Shown in pieces: positions 23,632 through 32,770 of a stretch of DNA of 34,705 nucleotides; position 1 is the first letter of the stretch; each line of letters starts with the position of its first letter. Made by a program: the position numbers and the translations under genes. The notes under the pieces are model-generated. The model had not been told where the DNA came from, did no database searches, and saw only the letters and a program-made list of their open reading frames with translations. Source of the stretch: an uncultured Bacteroidales bacterium (GTDB lineage Bacteria > Bacteroidota > Bacteroidia > Bacteroidales > P3); contig CALUNB010000027.1 in assembly GCA_944321885.1 (NCBI GenBank), positions 1-34,705 of the forward strand, in the 5' to 3' direction.

Positions 23632-25029
23632 CTACATCTCTCCCCGGCCCTGCTTCAAATCCTCCACGAACTTGTTGATTCGCTGCATTTCCTTCGGTAT
23701 GTCGATGCCTTGCGGGCAATGCGGGTTGCATTGGTTGCATCCGATGCAGTGATCCGCCTGGCGCAAGCGCGGCACGCTGCGGTCGTACCCGACCAAGAAA
23801 GCACGGCGAGCCTTCCGATAGCCCTCGTCCCGGCTCCCACGCGGCAAACGCCCCTCGTTCACGCATTTGTTGTAATGCAGTAACACGCCCGGGATATCCA
23901 AACCGTAAGGACAAGGCATGCAGTACTTACAGTCGTTGCAAGGCACAGTCGGATACTGCATCATCAAACGGGCCGTTTCTTCCAGGAAAGCGAACTCCTC
24001 GGTACTCAGAGGCTGCAAAGGAGAATAAGTCCGGATATTGTCCTGCAAGTGTTCCATATAGGTCATGCCGCTCAAGACCGTCAGCACATCCGGGAAAGAA
24101 CCCGCGAAACGGAACGCCCAGGAAGCCACGCTCCGTTCCGGTTCACGCTGCTTCAACTTGGCCACGACATGGTCGTGCACCTTCGACAAACGACCGCCCA
24201 ACAAAGGCTCCATGATGACCGCCGGAATCTTCCGTTCGGCCAGTTCCCCGTAGAGGTATTCGGCATCCACGTTGAAACCCGTGGCGTGGTTCCAATCCAA
24301 ATAATTGAGCTGTATCTGGACAAAATCCCAAGGAATGCCCGATTCCTGCAACATGTAATCGAACACCCGGACATCCCCGTGGAACGAAAAACCCAGTTTC
24401 CGGATCCGCCCGGCCTCCTTTTCCTTCAAGACGAAATCCGCCACCCCACAATCGTACAAACGGCCCCGCATTTCTTCCATGCCCGCCCCGGTTCCAAGGA
24501 TATGGAACAAGTAATAGTCGATGTAGTCCGTCCGCAAATCCTTGAAAGAGTTCCGGTACATGGCCACCGAGGCATCGTACAGCTCCTTACCCCGTAAACC
24601 TTGTCCGTACAGACGGTGGTTCGACATCTTGGTGGCAAGGAAATATTTGTCCCGGGGATGGCGGGCCAATGCCGTGCCCGTGGCCGCTTCCGAAAGCCCT
24701 TGGCAATAAGGGGGCGCCGTATCGAAATAGTTGATCCCGTGCGCGAGCGCGTAATCCACCAAGGCATTCACAGCCTCCTGGTCCACCACATCCCCTTTCC
24801 CGTCCGGAGAAGGCTTCATGGGCCAACGCATGCAACCGTAGCCCAAGAGCGACACCCTATCGCCCGTCAATTCCCGGTAGCTCATCGCCCCTTCCGGGAC
24901 TTCGCCCGAAGGCGTACCCTGCCCTTCACCCGGCTTGCAGGCCGTCAAACCCGCCGTTGCCAAACCGGCAGCACCCGCCACCTTGAGGAAATCCCTCCGA
25001 CTCAAATCGTTTTTCTCTTTATTTTCCAT
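23632..25029 (-). CDS. Tat-exported aldo/keto reductase with two 4Fe-4S clusters
   Basis: A 465-residue oxidoreductase. The N-terminus has a twin-arginine signal (SRRDFLKVAGAAGLATAGL) followed by TAC, a possible lipobox. The aldo/keto reductase barrel follows, with the catalytic set visible: Asp and Tyr in NYFDTAPPYCQG, Lys in LATKMSN, His in YYLFHILG. After the barrel come two ferredoxin-like cysteine clusters, CNDCKYCMPCPYGLDIP and CIGCNQCNPHCPQGIDIP. This layout matches the Fe-S-containing AKR group common in anaerobes. The start at 25029 has GGAGGAAGACC just upstream, and a -7 element lies at 25109-25116. The open frame to 25146 begins before that promoter and is not used. Substrate unknown. 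Confidence 0.93.
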   Translation of the reverse strand: MENKEKNDLSRRDFLKVAGAAGLATAGLTACKPGEGQGTPSGEVPEGAMSYRELTGDRVSLLGYGCMRWPMKPSPDGKGDVVDQEAVNALVDYALAHGINYFDTAPPYCQGLSEAATGTALARHPRDKYFLATKMSNHRLYGQGLRGKELYDASVAMYRNSFKDLRTDYIDYYLFHILGTGAGMEEMRGRLYDCGVADFVLKEKEAGRIRKLGFSFHGDVRVFDYMLQESGIPWDFVQIQLNYLDWNHATGFNVDAEYLYGELAERKIPAVIMEPLLGGRLSKVHDHVVAKLKQREPERSVASWAFRFAGSFPDVLTVLSGMTYMEHLQDNIRTYSPLQPLSTEEFAFLEETARLMMQYPTVPCNDCKYCMPCPYGLDIPGVLLHYNKCVNEGRLPRGSRDEGYRKARRAFLVGYDRSVPRLRQADHCIGCNQCNPHCPQGIDIPKEMQRINKFVEDLKQGRGEM

Positions 25030-25108
25030 GGTCTTCCTCCTTTTCCTTGGATTCCCATCCGGTTCCAACCCGGCCTCCGGAAACGGACCAAGCGGCCCGA
25101 TTCTCCTG

Positions 25109-25116
25109 CAAAGGTA
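25109..25116 (-). promoter_or_regulatory. -7 promoter element of the aldo/keto reductase gene
   Basis: Minus-strand TACCTTTG, an exact TAnnTTTG, lies 80 bases before the start at 25029. It sits in the 117-bp gap after the RibD-C-like gene, so the two genes need not be co-transcribed. Confidence 0.55.
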
Positions 25117-25146
25117 AGCGCTTGGCGGGAACCCGCCGGATTCCAT

Positions 25147-25875
25147 TCAGAATTCCCGATGGAATTTATAACGCAACCAAAGCATGCCCCCGGGCAAGCG
25201 TTCCACCGAAACCAATTCCAAGCTCTGGCCCGTCGAAGGCGGCACCGGTTCCCCCGCATGTTCGAAAATGGAAGGGGACGAAGCCGAACCGTCGAGCCCC
25301 GGATATACCAGCAGGCTCAATTCCGAAAGCAGACCCGCTGCAAGGAAAGCCCCGTCGATAATCCCTCCGCCCTGCAAGGACAAACGCCGGACACCGAAAT
25401 CCGCATGGAGCTTGCGCATGGCCAAAGGGAGGTCGTCCCCCTGGGGACCGGCAAAGAGATAGGAAATCCCCCTTTCCCGCAAATACGCCAAATAAGCATC
25501 CGGAGCCGTTTCCGGCAAAATGACCAAAATATCATCTCCCCGGACCTGGGAAGCCGTATAACGGATATCGGCATCGGGATCAGCCACCACGAACAAACGT
25601 TCCGAAGCACGGAGTGCCTTGTAGCTTTCCCGAGGCAGTTCCGGAACCAATCCACCCCCGACCCGGGGCTCATCCACGAACTTTTCCTTGAAGAAACTTT
25701 CCACCAAGGTATTCTTGCCGAACATCCAGGCATCGGTTTCCAACCTCTTCCCGCTTTCGGCATAAGATTTCATGAGGTCGCCCTTATCCTTCCCGTCGAA
25801 AGGAAGCGACCAACGTCCGGTCAGGATCCGGCCATCCACCGAACCCATGACATGGCAAAGGATATAAGGATACAT
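25147..25875 (-). CDS. RibD C-terminal-domain (dihydrofolate-reductase-fold) reductase
   Basis: A 242-residue NADPH-dependent reductase-like protein. MYPYILCHVMGSVDGRILTG is the family opening, where the conserved SxDG segment lies. DAWMFGKNTLVESF matches the GRxT-type helix, and RLSLQGGGIIDGAFLAAGLLSELSLLVYPGLDG is the conserved C-terminal block. It has only the reductase domain, without the deaminase half of full-length RibD, so a riboflavin role is not certain. The start at 25875 gives the family N-terminus. A longer frame to 25971 crosses a hairpin and the -7 element at 25969-25976. Confidence 0.88.
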   Translation of the reverse strand: MYPYILCHVMGSVDGRILTGRWSLPFDGKDKGDLMKSYAESGKRLETDAWMFGKNTLVESFFKEKFVDEPRVGGGLVPELPRESYKALRASERLFVVADPDADIRYTASQVRGDDILVILPETAPDAYLAYLRERGISYLFAGPQGDDLPLAMRKLHADFGVRRLSLQGGGIIDGAFLAAGLLSELSLLVYPGLDGSASSPSIFEHAGEPVPPSTGQSLELVSVERLPGGMLWLRYKFHREF

Positions 25876-25968
25876 CGTTTTTTTTATTATCGGATTGTCT
25901 TCAACCACCAAAAGCCCTTGACGGCCATAAGAAGCTGTCAAAAATAAAGCTTCTGACATCTTTTTTTG

Positions 25969-25976
25969 CAAAATTA
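25969..25976 (-). promoter_or_regulatory. -7 promoter element of the RibD-C-like gene
   Basis: Minus-strand TAATTTTG, an exact TAnnTTTG, lies 94 bases before the start at 25875. A short hairpin (GAAGCT...AGCTTC) lies at about 25931-25953, in the leader. Confidence 0.5.
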
Positions 25977-26082
25977 CAGTACTCCCGATGCCCGCCTACA
26001 CCCATTTTACGGATTAAGCCACCAATATAACCATGGCGCAGGAAAAAGAACCGGCTCACAAGCCCAAGGCAAAGTTTTTTTG

Positions 26083-26090
26083 TACCTTTG
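26083..26090 (+). promoter_or_regulatory. -7 promoter element of the DUF4293-yfcE-spoT cluster
   Basis: TACCTTTG, an exact TAnnTTTG, lies 111 bases before the ATG at 26201 and after a run of seven T. Confidence 0.55.
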
Positions 26091-26200
26091 TTGTTTCATT
26101 TATCCCGAATCCGGGCCGCTGCCCGCCCCTGCCAACCACAAGCGCGTGGAAGTGCGTGCGACGACACGGATTCCCAAAACCTTAAACGCATCCATACGCC

Positions 26201-26689
26201 ATGATCCAAAGAATCCAATCGGTATTTCTTTTCTTATCCATGTTATTGACCGCCAGTCTCTTCGCTGGACCGGTAGCCACGTTCGACATCCGGGGGACCG
26301 AATACATGATGAACCTGGGCGGTTTTGCCGGGGACGGGAAAGCCTACAACGCCGTGGCCGGGGCCTACTGGTTCCCCATCCTGACCATTCTGGCGGCAGC
26401 CCTCGTCGTCATCTTGGCCGTGGCCTTGTTCTCCTACAAGAACCGTCCCCGCCAAATCAAACTCTGCGCCACCGCCTTTTTCCTCAATATCATCCTGCTG
26501 GGACTCCTTTTCCTCGGTCCGGACATCATGGCCTCCCATATCGAGCCCACCCTCAAGGAAGCCAACCGGCTCGTTTCTTACCGCTGGCTTTGCTTCTTGC
26601 CTTTCGGATCGCTGATATTGACCAACCTGGCATCCCGGGCCATCAAGAAAGACGAAGCCTTGGTGCGTTCCGCCGACCGGCTCCGTTAA
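26201..26689 (+). CDS. DUF4293 membrane protein
   Basis: A 162-residue protein with four predicted membrane helices, beginning MIQRIQSVFLFLSMLL, the hallmark start of the Bacteroidota DUF4293 family. Further helices are WFPILTILAAALVVILAVALF, LCATAFFLNIILLGLLFLG and WLCFLPFGSLILTNLASRAI; the last is followed by a basic tail (IKKDEALVRSADRL). No catalytic motif is visible and the function is unknown. It is followed by the phosphoesterase gene 58 bases later and probably shares its promoter. Confidence 0.9.
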   Translation: MIQRIQSVFLFLSMLLTASLFAGPVATFDIRGTEYMMNLGGFAGDGKAYNAVAGAYWFPILTILAAALVVILAVALFSYKNRPRQIKLCATAFFLNIILLGLLFLGPDIMASHIEPTLKEANRLVSYRWLCFLPFGSLILTNLASRAIKKDEALVRSADRLR

Positions 26690-26747
26690 GACCGGTCCCA
26701 CCGGCCCGGCAGGTGAGAGATTGGCTAATTCCAACAATTCCTCCATC

Positions 26748-27272
26748 ATGACCAAGATAGGCATCCTTTCCGACACCCACGGGGAACTGCTTCCGCAAAT
26801 CCTCCGCTTCCTGGAACCCTGCCAGCAAATCTGGCATGCAGGCGATTTGGGCGGACTGCCCCTCCTGGACCGTTTGTCGGCCTTCCGTCCCACCCGGGCG
26901 GTCTACGGAAATATCGACGACTACCTCACCCGGCTTTCGACCCGGGAAAAGCTCGTCTTCGAATGCGAGGGTTTCAAGGTAGCCATGACCCATATCGGCG
27001 GATATCCAGGCCATTACGCTCCCGGCATCCTGCCTTGGTTGCAAAACGAAAAACCCGACATCTTCGTTTCCGGGCATTCGCACATCCTTAAAGTCATGCC
27101 CGACAGAAAGCTGGGAATCATGCACTTCAACCCTGGAGCCGCAGGAAACAAAGGATTCCACAGCCATATCACCGCCCTGAGACTCGACCTGGACAGGAAA
27201 CAACTGTCCAACCTGGAAGTTTTCGACCTGGACAGGGCCGCTTTGAACAAAAATGCCGGTTTCCCCGCATAA
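26748..27272 (+). CDS. YfcE/MJ0936-type metallophosphoesterase
   Basis: A 174-residue calcineurin-like phosphodiesterase. All metal-binding motifs of the family are in place: GILSDTHGEL (D9, H11), WHAGDLGG, VYGNIDDY, MTHIGGYPG, and VSGHSHILKV followed by HFNPGAAG. The start is the ATG at 26748 (MTKIGIL); a TTG 27 bases earlier is in frame but adds residues the family lacks. It lies 29 bp before the Rel/SpoT gene on the same strand. The physiological substrate is not known. Confidence 0.93.
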   Translation: MTKIGILSDTHGELLPQILRFLEPCQQIWHAGDLGGLPLLDRLSAFRPTRAVYGNIDDYLTRLSTREKLVFECEGFKVAMTHIGGYPGHYAPGILPWLQNEKPDIFVSGHSHILKVMPDRKLGIMHFNPGAAGNKGFHSHITALRLDLDRKQLSNLEVFDLDRAALNKNAGFPA

Positions 27273-27301
27273 GCCCCGGCAAAAAAACAAAGGACGAAAC
27301 C

Positions 27302-29590
27302 ATGTACAAAATCGACGAAGCACAGGAAAAAAAAGAAATCCTGAGAAGATACAGGCTCATTTTCAAGTCGTTCAAACGGGAAATCAGCCAAGAGGAACAC
27401 GAAGCCATCCACAAGGCCTTCGTCCTGGCGGTTTCCGCCCACGAACATACCCGCCGCAAATCGGGTGAACCCTACATCTACCATCCCCTCGAAGTGGCCC
27501 ATATCGTGGTGGAAGACATCGGCCTGGGACCGACCGCCGTGGTCTGCGCCCTGCTGCACGACGTGGTGGAGGACACCGAATATACCTTGAGCGACATCGA
27601 GAACGGTTTCGGCCCGACCGTGGCCCGCATCGTGGACGGCTTGACCAAAATCGATGCCATTTTCGACCAGAACCAATCCTTTTCCATCCAAGCGGAAAAT
27701 TTCAAAAAACTGCTTTTTTCCCTTTCGGACGACGTGCGGGTCATCCTTATCAAGTTGGCCGACCGGCTTCACAACATGCGCACGCTCGACTCCATGCCGC
27801 GCGACAAGCAGCTCAAAATCGCCTCGGAAACCATCAACATCTACGCCCCTTTGGCGCACCGCCTCGGGCTTTTTTCCATCAAGAGCGAACTCGAAGACCT
27901 TTCCTTGAAATACACCGAGCCGGACATCTACAACTTCATTTCCGAGAAAATCAAGCAGAGCGAACCGGAACGGGAAGACCTGATCAACAACTTCATCGAA
28001 CCCATCCGGAAGAAGCTCGACAACGAATGCCTCAAGTTCTCCATTTCGGGCCGGGTCAAGTCGATTTGCTCCATCTGGGGCAAAATGAAGAAGAAAGGCA
28101 TCCCCTTCGAGGAAGTCTACGATTTGTTCGCCATCCGGATTGTCCTGGATTCGCCCGTGGAAACCGAAAAGGCCGATTGTTACCGGGTCTACGCCATCGT
28201 CAACAGCCTCTACCGGGCCAATCCCGACCGGCTGCGCGACTGGATTGCCATTCCCAAGTCCAACGGGTACGAAGCCCTGCACACGACGGTCATGAGCAAC
28301 ACGGGCCGCTGGATCGAGGTCCAGATCCGTTCCAAACGCATGGACGAAATCGCCGAACGGGGTTATGCCGCCCATTGGCGTTATAAAAACGAGGGCATCA
28401 ATCCCGACGGGGAAACCGGGCTCGACCTTTGGCTGAGCAAAATCAAAGAGATGCTGGAACATTCGGCCTCGGACAACTCCCTGAGTTTCCTCAACGATTT
28501 CCGGCAGAACTTCTTCAACGGGGAAATCTACGTGTACACGCCCACCGGCGAAGTCAAAAGCCTGCCGGCAGGCTCCACGGTCCTGGATTTCGCCTTCCAT
28601 ATCCATTCCGAAATCGGCTTCACGGTCATCGGGGCCAAGGTGAACCACAAGCTCGTCCCCATCAACCAGAAGCTCAAGAACGGGGACCAAGTGGAAATCA
28701 TCACCTCCAAGACCCAGAAACCCAACGAAAACTGGGTCAACTACGTGGTTTCGTCCCGGGCCAAGTCCAAGATACGGCAATGGCTGCGCGAAGAACACGC
28801 CCGTTACTACAACCAAGGACGGGACGCGCTCCAGCAAATCATGACCACTTTTTCCGTGCCTTTCACCGAAGAGAACATCCGGATGGTCCAAAACGCGTTC
28901 TCGCGCAAGAACAAATCGGAACTGTTCTACGACGTGGCCATGCACAAAATCGAGGAAAAGGACATCAAACCTTTGTTCAAGCAAGCCGAGGAAAAGCATG
29001 AAAACTGGTTCTGGCAGATGTTCCGGCGCGGCAGTTCGTCCAACAACGCCTCCGCAAGCGGGAACAACCGTACCGACAAGCAATCCAGCAACCTCAATTT
29101 GCAAGACGCCATCCAGGCCCAGGTGGAAAACAAACCCGAAAGCCTCCTGCTCGGCAACGATGTCAAGAACCTGAACTACATCATCCCCGAATGCTGCAAC
29201 CCTATCCCGGGCGACGACGTCATCGGTATCATCATTCCCAACAAAGGCATCGAGGTCCACCGGACCAATTGCCCCAAAGCCATCGAGCTGATGTCGCAAT
29301 ACGGGAACCGGATTGTCAAGGCCAAATGGAAGAAGAACGAGAAAATCGGCTTCCTGACGGGTATCACCATTTCCGGCTTCGACCGTCCCGGCATGGCGCG
29401 GGATATATTGGGCAAGGTAAACGAAGACCCCCAAATCAACATCCGGTCCATCTCGATGAAATCGGCAGAAGGCATTTTCGAGGGGCAAATCATGCTCTAC
29501 ATCAACAATACGTCCCATTTGCAGGACATGATGGACAAGGTTGGCCAAGTGGACGGGGTGGAAAAAGTGAACCGGATCGACCACAAATAA
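27302..29590 (+). CDS. spoT: bifunctional (p)ppGpp synthetase/hydrolase
   Basis: Stringent-response enzyme, 762 residues. The N-terminal HD hydrolase is intact: H47 in AHEHTRRKSGEPYIYHPLEVA, then LLHDVVEDT at about 84-92 with the HD pair and the conserved ED. The synthetase domain follows at about 245-370 (GRVKSICSIWGKMKKKGI, YDLFAIRIVLD, IPKSNGYEALHTTVM). A TGS domain spans about 408-470 (VYTPTGEVKSLPAGSTVLDFAFHIH). A C-terminal zinc-finger-like segment (PECCNPIPGDDVIGI) and an ACT domain (about 686-762, TGITISGFDRPGMARDILG) close it. With both catalytic halves preserved, this is the usual Rel/SpoT-type enzyme of Bacteroidota. It is probably transcribed with the two upstream genes. Confidence 0.96.
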   Translation: MYKIDEAQEKKEILRRYRLIFKSFKREISQEEHEAIHKAFVLAVSAHEHTRRKSGEPYIYHPLEVAHIVVEDIGLGPTAVVCALLHDVVEDTEYTLSDIENGFGPTVARIVDGLTKIDAIFDQNQSFSIQAENFKKLLFSLSDDVRVILIKLADRLHNMRTLDSMPRDKQLKIASETINIYAPLAHRLGLFSIKSELEDLSLKYTEPDIYNFISEKIKQSEPEREDLINNFIEPIRKKLDNECLKFSISGRVKSICSIWGKMKKKGIPFEEVYDLFAIRIVLDSPVETEKADCYRVYAIVNSLYRANPDRLRDWIAIPKSNGYEALHTTVMSNTGRWIEVQIRSKRMDEIAERGYAAHWRYKNEGINPDGETGLDLWLSKIKEMLEHSASDNSLSFLNDFRQNFFNGEIYVYTPTGEVKSLPAGSTVLDFAFHIHSEIGFTVIGAKVNHKLVPINQKLKNGDQVEIITSKTQKPNENWVNYVVSSRAKSKIRQWLREEHARYYNQGRDALQQIMTTFSVPFTEENIRMVQNAFSRKNKSELFYDVAMHKIEEKDIKPLFKQAEEKHENWFWQMFRRGSSSNNASASGNNRTDKQSSNLNLQDAIQAQVENKPESLLLGNDVKNLNYIIPECCNPIPGDDVIGIIIPNKGIEVHRTNCPKAIELMSQYGNRIVKAKWKKNEKIGFLTGITISGFDRPGMARDILGKVNEDPQINIRSISMKSAEGIFEGQIMLYINNTSHLQDMMDKVGQVDGVEKVNRIDHK

Positions 29591-29761
29591 ACGGCCCGCC
29601 CCGCAAACCGGGGGACACGGCAAGGAAGGGAAGCGCCTTGGCAAAACCAAGGAAGTCAAGGAAGCCTTGCCCGGGATGCCTCGGGAAAACGGGAAAAGAA
29701 ACCCGGATTGCCTCGAAAAAAAACGGAAAACGGTTGGTAATTAATATAAACCACTCATACA

Positions 29762-30961
29762 ATGAAAATCTTAGTATTGAATTGCGGCAGCTCCTCGATC
29801 AAATACCAACTGATCGACATGGACAAGGACGCTGAAGTCATGGCCAAGGGGCTGGTAGAGAAAATCGGCCTGCCGCAAGGCGAGCTCACCCACCAAGCCT
29901 GGGGCGGGGACAAACTGCACGCCAGCAAGCCGGTACCTGACCATCAGACGGGTATCAACTGGGTACTGGAATACTTGGTGCATCCGCAATACGGGGTCAT
30001 CAAGGACTTGAAAGAAATCGAAGCGGTGGGACACCGGGTGGTCCACGGTGGGGAAACTTTCAAGGACAGCGTGTTGATCGACGATGAGGTAATGCGGGAC
30101 TTGGAAGCCTGCATTCCGTTGGCTCCCCTGCACAACCCGGCCAACATCAAGGGAATAGAATCCATGCAAGCCTTGCTGCCCGGCGTACCCCAGGTAGCCG
30201 TGTTCGACACCTCCTTCCACCAAAGCATGCCTGATTACGCTTACATGTACGCCGTCCCCTACAAATTCTATGAACAAGACCGCATGCGCCGTTACGGTTT
30301 CCACGGGACCAGCCACAAATTCGTTTTCCGGAAAGCGGCCGCGCTGGCCGGTTTGGACCCGGAACACAGCCGCATCGTTTCCTGCCACTTGGGCAACGGG
30401 GCTTCGGTGGCAGCCGTCCTCAACGGCAAGAGCGTGGATACTTCGATGGGTTATACACCGGTGGAAGGCTTGATGATGGGAACCCGTTGCGGGGACTTGG
30501 ATTTGGGGGCCGCCATGGCCATCATGGAAAAAGAAAACCTGACACCGGCCCAGGCCAACGCCTACTTCAGCAAGCAATGCGGTTTGCAAGGCTTTTCGGG
30601 GGTTTCGTCCGACATGCGCGACCTGCACAAGGCCGCGGAAGAAGGTAACGCGCAAGCGGCCACGGCTATTGCCATGTTCTGCTACCGTGTCAAGAAATAC
30701 GTGGGAGCCTATGCGGCGGCCATGGGGGGCGTGGATTTGATCCTCTTCACTGGCGGTATCGGGGAAAACGACTTCAAAGTCCGCGAAGAAGTTTGCAAGG
30801 GACTGGAGTTCATGGGGGTACATTTCGATGCCAAGCGGAACGAAGGCCTGCGGGGCGTGGATGCGGTGCTTTCAGCCCCGGATTCCAAGGTCAAGGTGGT
30901 TGCCGTAGGTACCGACGAGGAAAAAGTAATCGCCCAAGACACGATGGCCCTTGTCCGCTAA
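29762..30961 (+). CDS. ackA: acetate kinase
   Basis: Converts acetyl phosphate and ADP to acetate and ATP in fermentation. 399 residues, family length. All signatures are present: LNCGSSSIKYQL at the start, GHRVVHGGETF, YGFHGTSHKFV, SCHLGNGASVAAV, DTSMGYTPVEGLMMGTRCGDLD and FTGGIGEND. No phosphotransacetylase gene adjoins it here, although ackA is often paired with pta. The 171-bp region before it shows no TAnnTTTG element. Confidence 0.98.
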   Translation: MKILVLNCGSSSIKYQLIDMDKDAEVMAKGLVEKIGLPQGELTHQAWGGDKLHASKPVPDHQTGINWVLEYLVHPQYGVIKDLKEIEAVGHRVVHGGETFKDSVLIDDEVMRDLEACIPLAPLHNPANIKGIESMQALLPGVPQVAVFDTSFHQSMPDYAYMYAVPYKFYEQDRMRRYGFHGTSHKFVFRKAAALAGLDPEHSRIVSCHLGNGASVAAVLNGKSVDTSMGYTPVEGLMMGTRCGDLDLGAAMAIMEKENLTPAQANAYFSKQCGLQGFSGVSSDMRDLHKAAEEGNAQAATAIAMFCYRVKKYVGAYAAAMGGVDLILFTGGIGENDFKVREEVCKGLEFMGVHFDAKRNEGLRGVDAVLSAPDSKVKVVAVGTDEEKVIAQDTMALVR

Positions 30962-31072
30962 GAAAACGGGAGGGCGACCCCGAAGCTTGCCTTTCGACTT
31001 TGATGGAGAACCTTCGACAGGAACCCTTTGGCGTGGCTTCTCTTCCGGAACACCGGCTGTCGGGTCCCCCTC

Positions 31073-31283
31073 TTAGAAGCTGTTTAAATTTATTTGTTTA
31101 GGCCATCGGGAGGGGATTTGGAGGGATGGCGCGGCGTTTTTCAAAGGAGGATAGCCGAGCTATCTGACGTGAAAAAGGCAAGCCAGACCCGAAATAGCCC
31201 CCGATGGGCAAACAAAATCCTGAAATCGGTCCCTGAAAATTCAGCTTTTTCAGGATTGTAAGAAATTTTAAACAGCTTCTTAA
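31073..31283. repeat. palindromic dispersed repeat, copy B
   Basis: A 211-bp non-coding element that closely matches copy A (5095-5420) in its left ~107 bases and in its right arm, without the ~115-bp insert. The ends TTAGAAGCTGTTTAAATTT and AAATTTTAAACAGCTTCTTAA are inverted repeats, and the inner arms also pair. It fills the gap between ackA and the dihydrolipoyl dehydrogenase gene and ends 42 bases before the latter's start. Confidence 0.88.
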
Positions 31284-31325
31284 AAAATTCCAGCAAAAGA
31301 AAAACAATAAAAACCGAAACGAACA

Positions 31326-32720
31326 ATGGATTTTGATGTAATTGTAATCGGAAGCGGTCCTGGAGGTTACGTGGCCGCCATCCGGGCCTCCCAATTGGGC
31401 CTGAAGACCGCCGTCGTGGAAAGGGCTGAATTGGGCGGAATCTGCCTCAACTGGGGCTGCATCCCGACCAAGGCCCTGCTCAAAAGCGCGCAAGTCTACC
31501 AATATGCCAAACACGCAGCCAATTACGGTATCGGCATCGAAGGAGAAATCAAACCCGATTTCAAGGCCATCGTGGCCCGGAGCCGGGGCGTGGCCGAAAC
31601 CATGGGCAAAGGGGTGCAATTCCTGCTCAACAAATACAAGGTGGAAATCATCGCGGGCGAAGCCAGGCTGAAAGATGCCAAGACGGTTTGCGTCAAAATG
31701 AACGAGGACGGAAGCCTGAAAGAGTTCAGCGCCAAGCATATCATCCTGGCCACCGGTTCGCGCAGCAAAGTGCTGCCCAACCTGCCGCAAGACGGAAAGA
31801 AAATCATCGGCTACCGCCAGGCCATGAACTTGCCGGAACAGCCGGAAAGCATGGTCGTGGTAGGTTCGGGGGCCATCGGTTCCGAATTCGCCCACTTCTA
31901 CCAAAGCATCGGGACCAAGGTCACCTTGGTGGAATTCATGCCGGGCATCGTCCCGGTGGAAGATGCCGATTCCTCGTCCCAGCTGAGCCGGAGCTTCCGC
32001 AAGAACGGCATGAAGGTGCTGGTGGATTCTTCGGTAGAAAGGGTGGACACGACGGGCGAAAAATGCAAGGTGTACATCAAGACCAAAAAAGGGGAAGAAG
32101 TGCACGAGTGCGATATCGTGCTTTCGGCGGTCGGCGTGGTGCCGAACCTGGAGAACCTCGGCATCGAGGAACTCGGAATCCAGACCGAAAGGGGAAAAAT
32201 CGTCACCGATGCGTTCTGCCGGACCAATGTGGAAGGCATCTACGCCATCGGGGACATCACGCCCGGGCCGGCCTTGGCGCATGTGGCATCGCGGGAAGCC
32301 AAGGTCTGCGTGGAAAAAATCGCCGGCCTGGATCCGGTTCCGGTGGATTATACCAATATCCCGGGTTGCACCTATACCTCGCCGGAAATCGCTTCGGTGG
32401 GTTTGAGCGAAAAGAAGGCTTTGGAAGCCGGATACGAACTCAAGGTAGGCCGGATCCCGTTCACAGCTTCGGGCAAGGCTACGGCCATGGGCAGCCGCGA
32501 CGGCTTTGTCAAAGTGATTTTCGATGCCAAGACGGGACTGCTCCTGGGTTGCCACATGGTGGGTGAAAACGTGACGGAAATGATTGCCGAAGCGGTCATG
32601 GTCCGCCAGCAGAAGCTCACGGCCCACGACATCATCCATGCGGTACACCCCCACCCGACCCTTTCGGAAAGCTTCCTGGAAGCAGTGGAGGCGGCGTATG
32701 GGGAATGTGTTCATTCGTAG
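31326..32720 (+). CDS. lpdA: dihydrolipoyl dehydrogenase
   Basis: FAD-dependent E3 subunit that reoxidises dihydrolipoamide for 2-oxoacid dehydrogenases or the glycine cleavage system. 464 residues, family length. It shows the FAD-binding GSGPGGYVAA (10-19) and the redox disulfide in GGICLNWGCIPTKALL (C40 and C45). VVGSGAIGSEFAHFY is the NAD site, YAIGDITPGPALAHVA the second FAD segment, and HAVHPHPTLSESFLEA holds the active-site His/Glu pair. It stands alone here; no E1, E2 or gcv genes are near. A large foldback sequence follows the stop. Confidence 0.97.
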   Translation: MDFDVIVIGSGPGGYVAAIRASQLGLKTAVVERAELGGICLNWGCIPTKALLKSAQVYQYAKHAANYGIGIEGEIKPDFKAIVARSRGVAETMGKGVQFLLNKYKVEIIAGEARLKDAKTVCVKMNEDGSLKEFSAKHIILATGSRSKVLPNLPQDGKKIIGYRQAMNLPEQPESMVVVGSGAIGSEFAHFYQSIGTKVTLVEFMPGIVPVEDADSSSQLSRSFRKNGMKVLVDSSVERVDTTGEKCKVYIKTKKGEEVHECDIVLSAVGVVPNLENLGIEELGIQTERGKIVTDAFCRTNVEGIYAIGDITPGPALAHVASREAKVCVEKIAGLDPVPVDYTNIPGCTYTSPEIASVGLSEKKALEAGYELKVGRIPFTASGKATAMGSRDGFVKVIFDAKTGLLLGCHMVGENVTEMIAEAVMVRQQKLTAHDIIHAVHPHPTLSESFLEAVEAAYGECVHS

Positions 32721-32770
32721 TTCATTTTCTTTTAAAAAGAAAACGAACCAAAAGAAACTTCGGCCCACGC

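Noticed and set aside
27014..29659. 881-residue open frame on the minus strand
   Set aside because: It is antisense to the Rel/SpoT gene, whose domains are all intact; the translation is of biased composition (His, Asp, Val, Phe, Gly) with no domain, as expected from a GC-rich third-position shadow.
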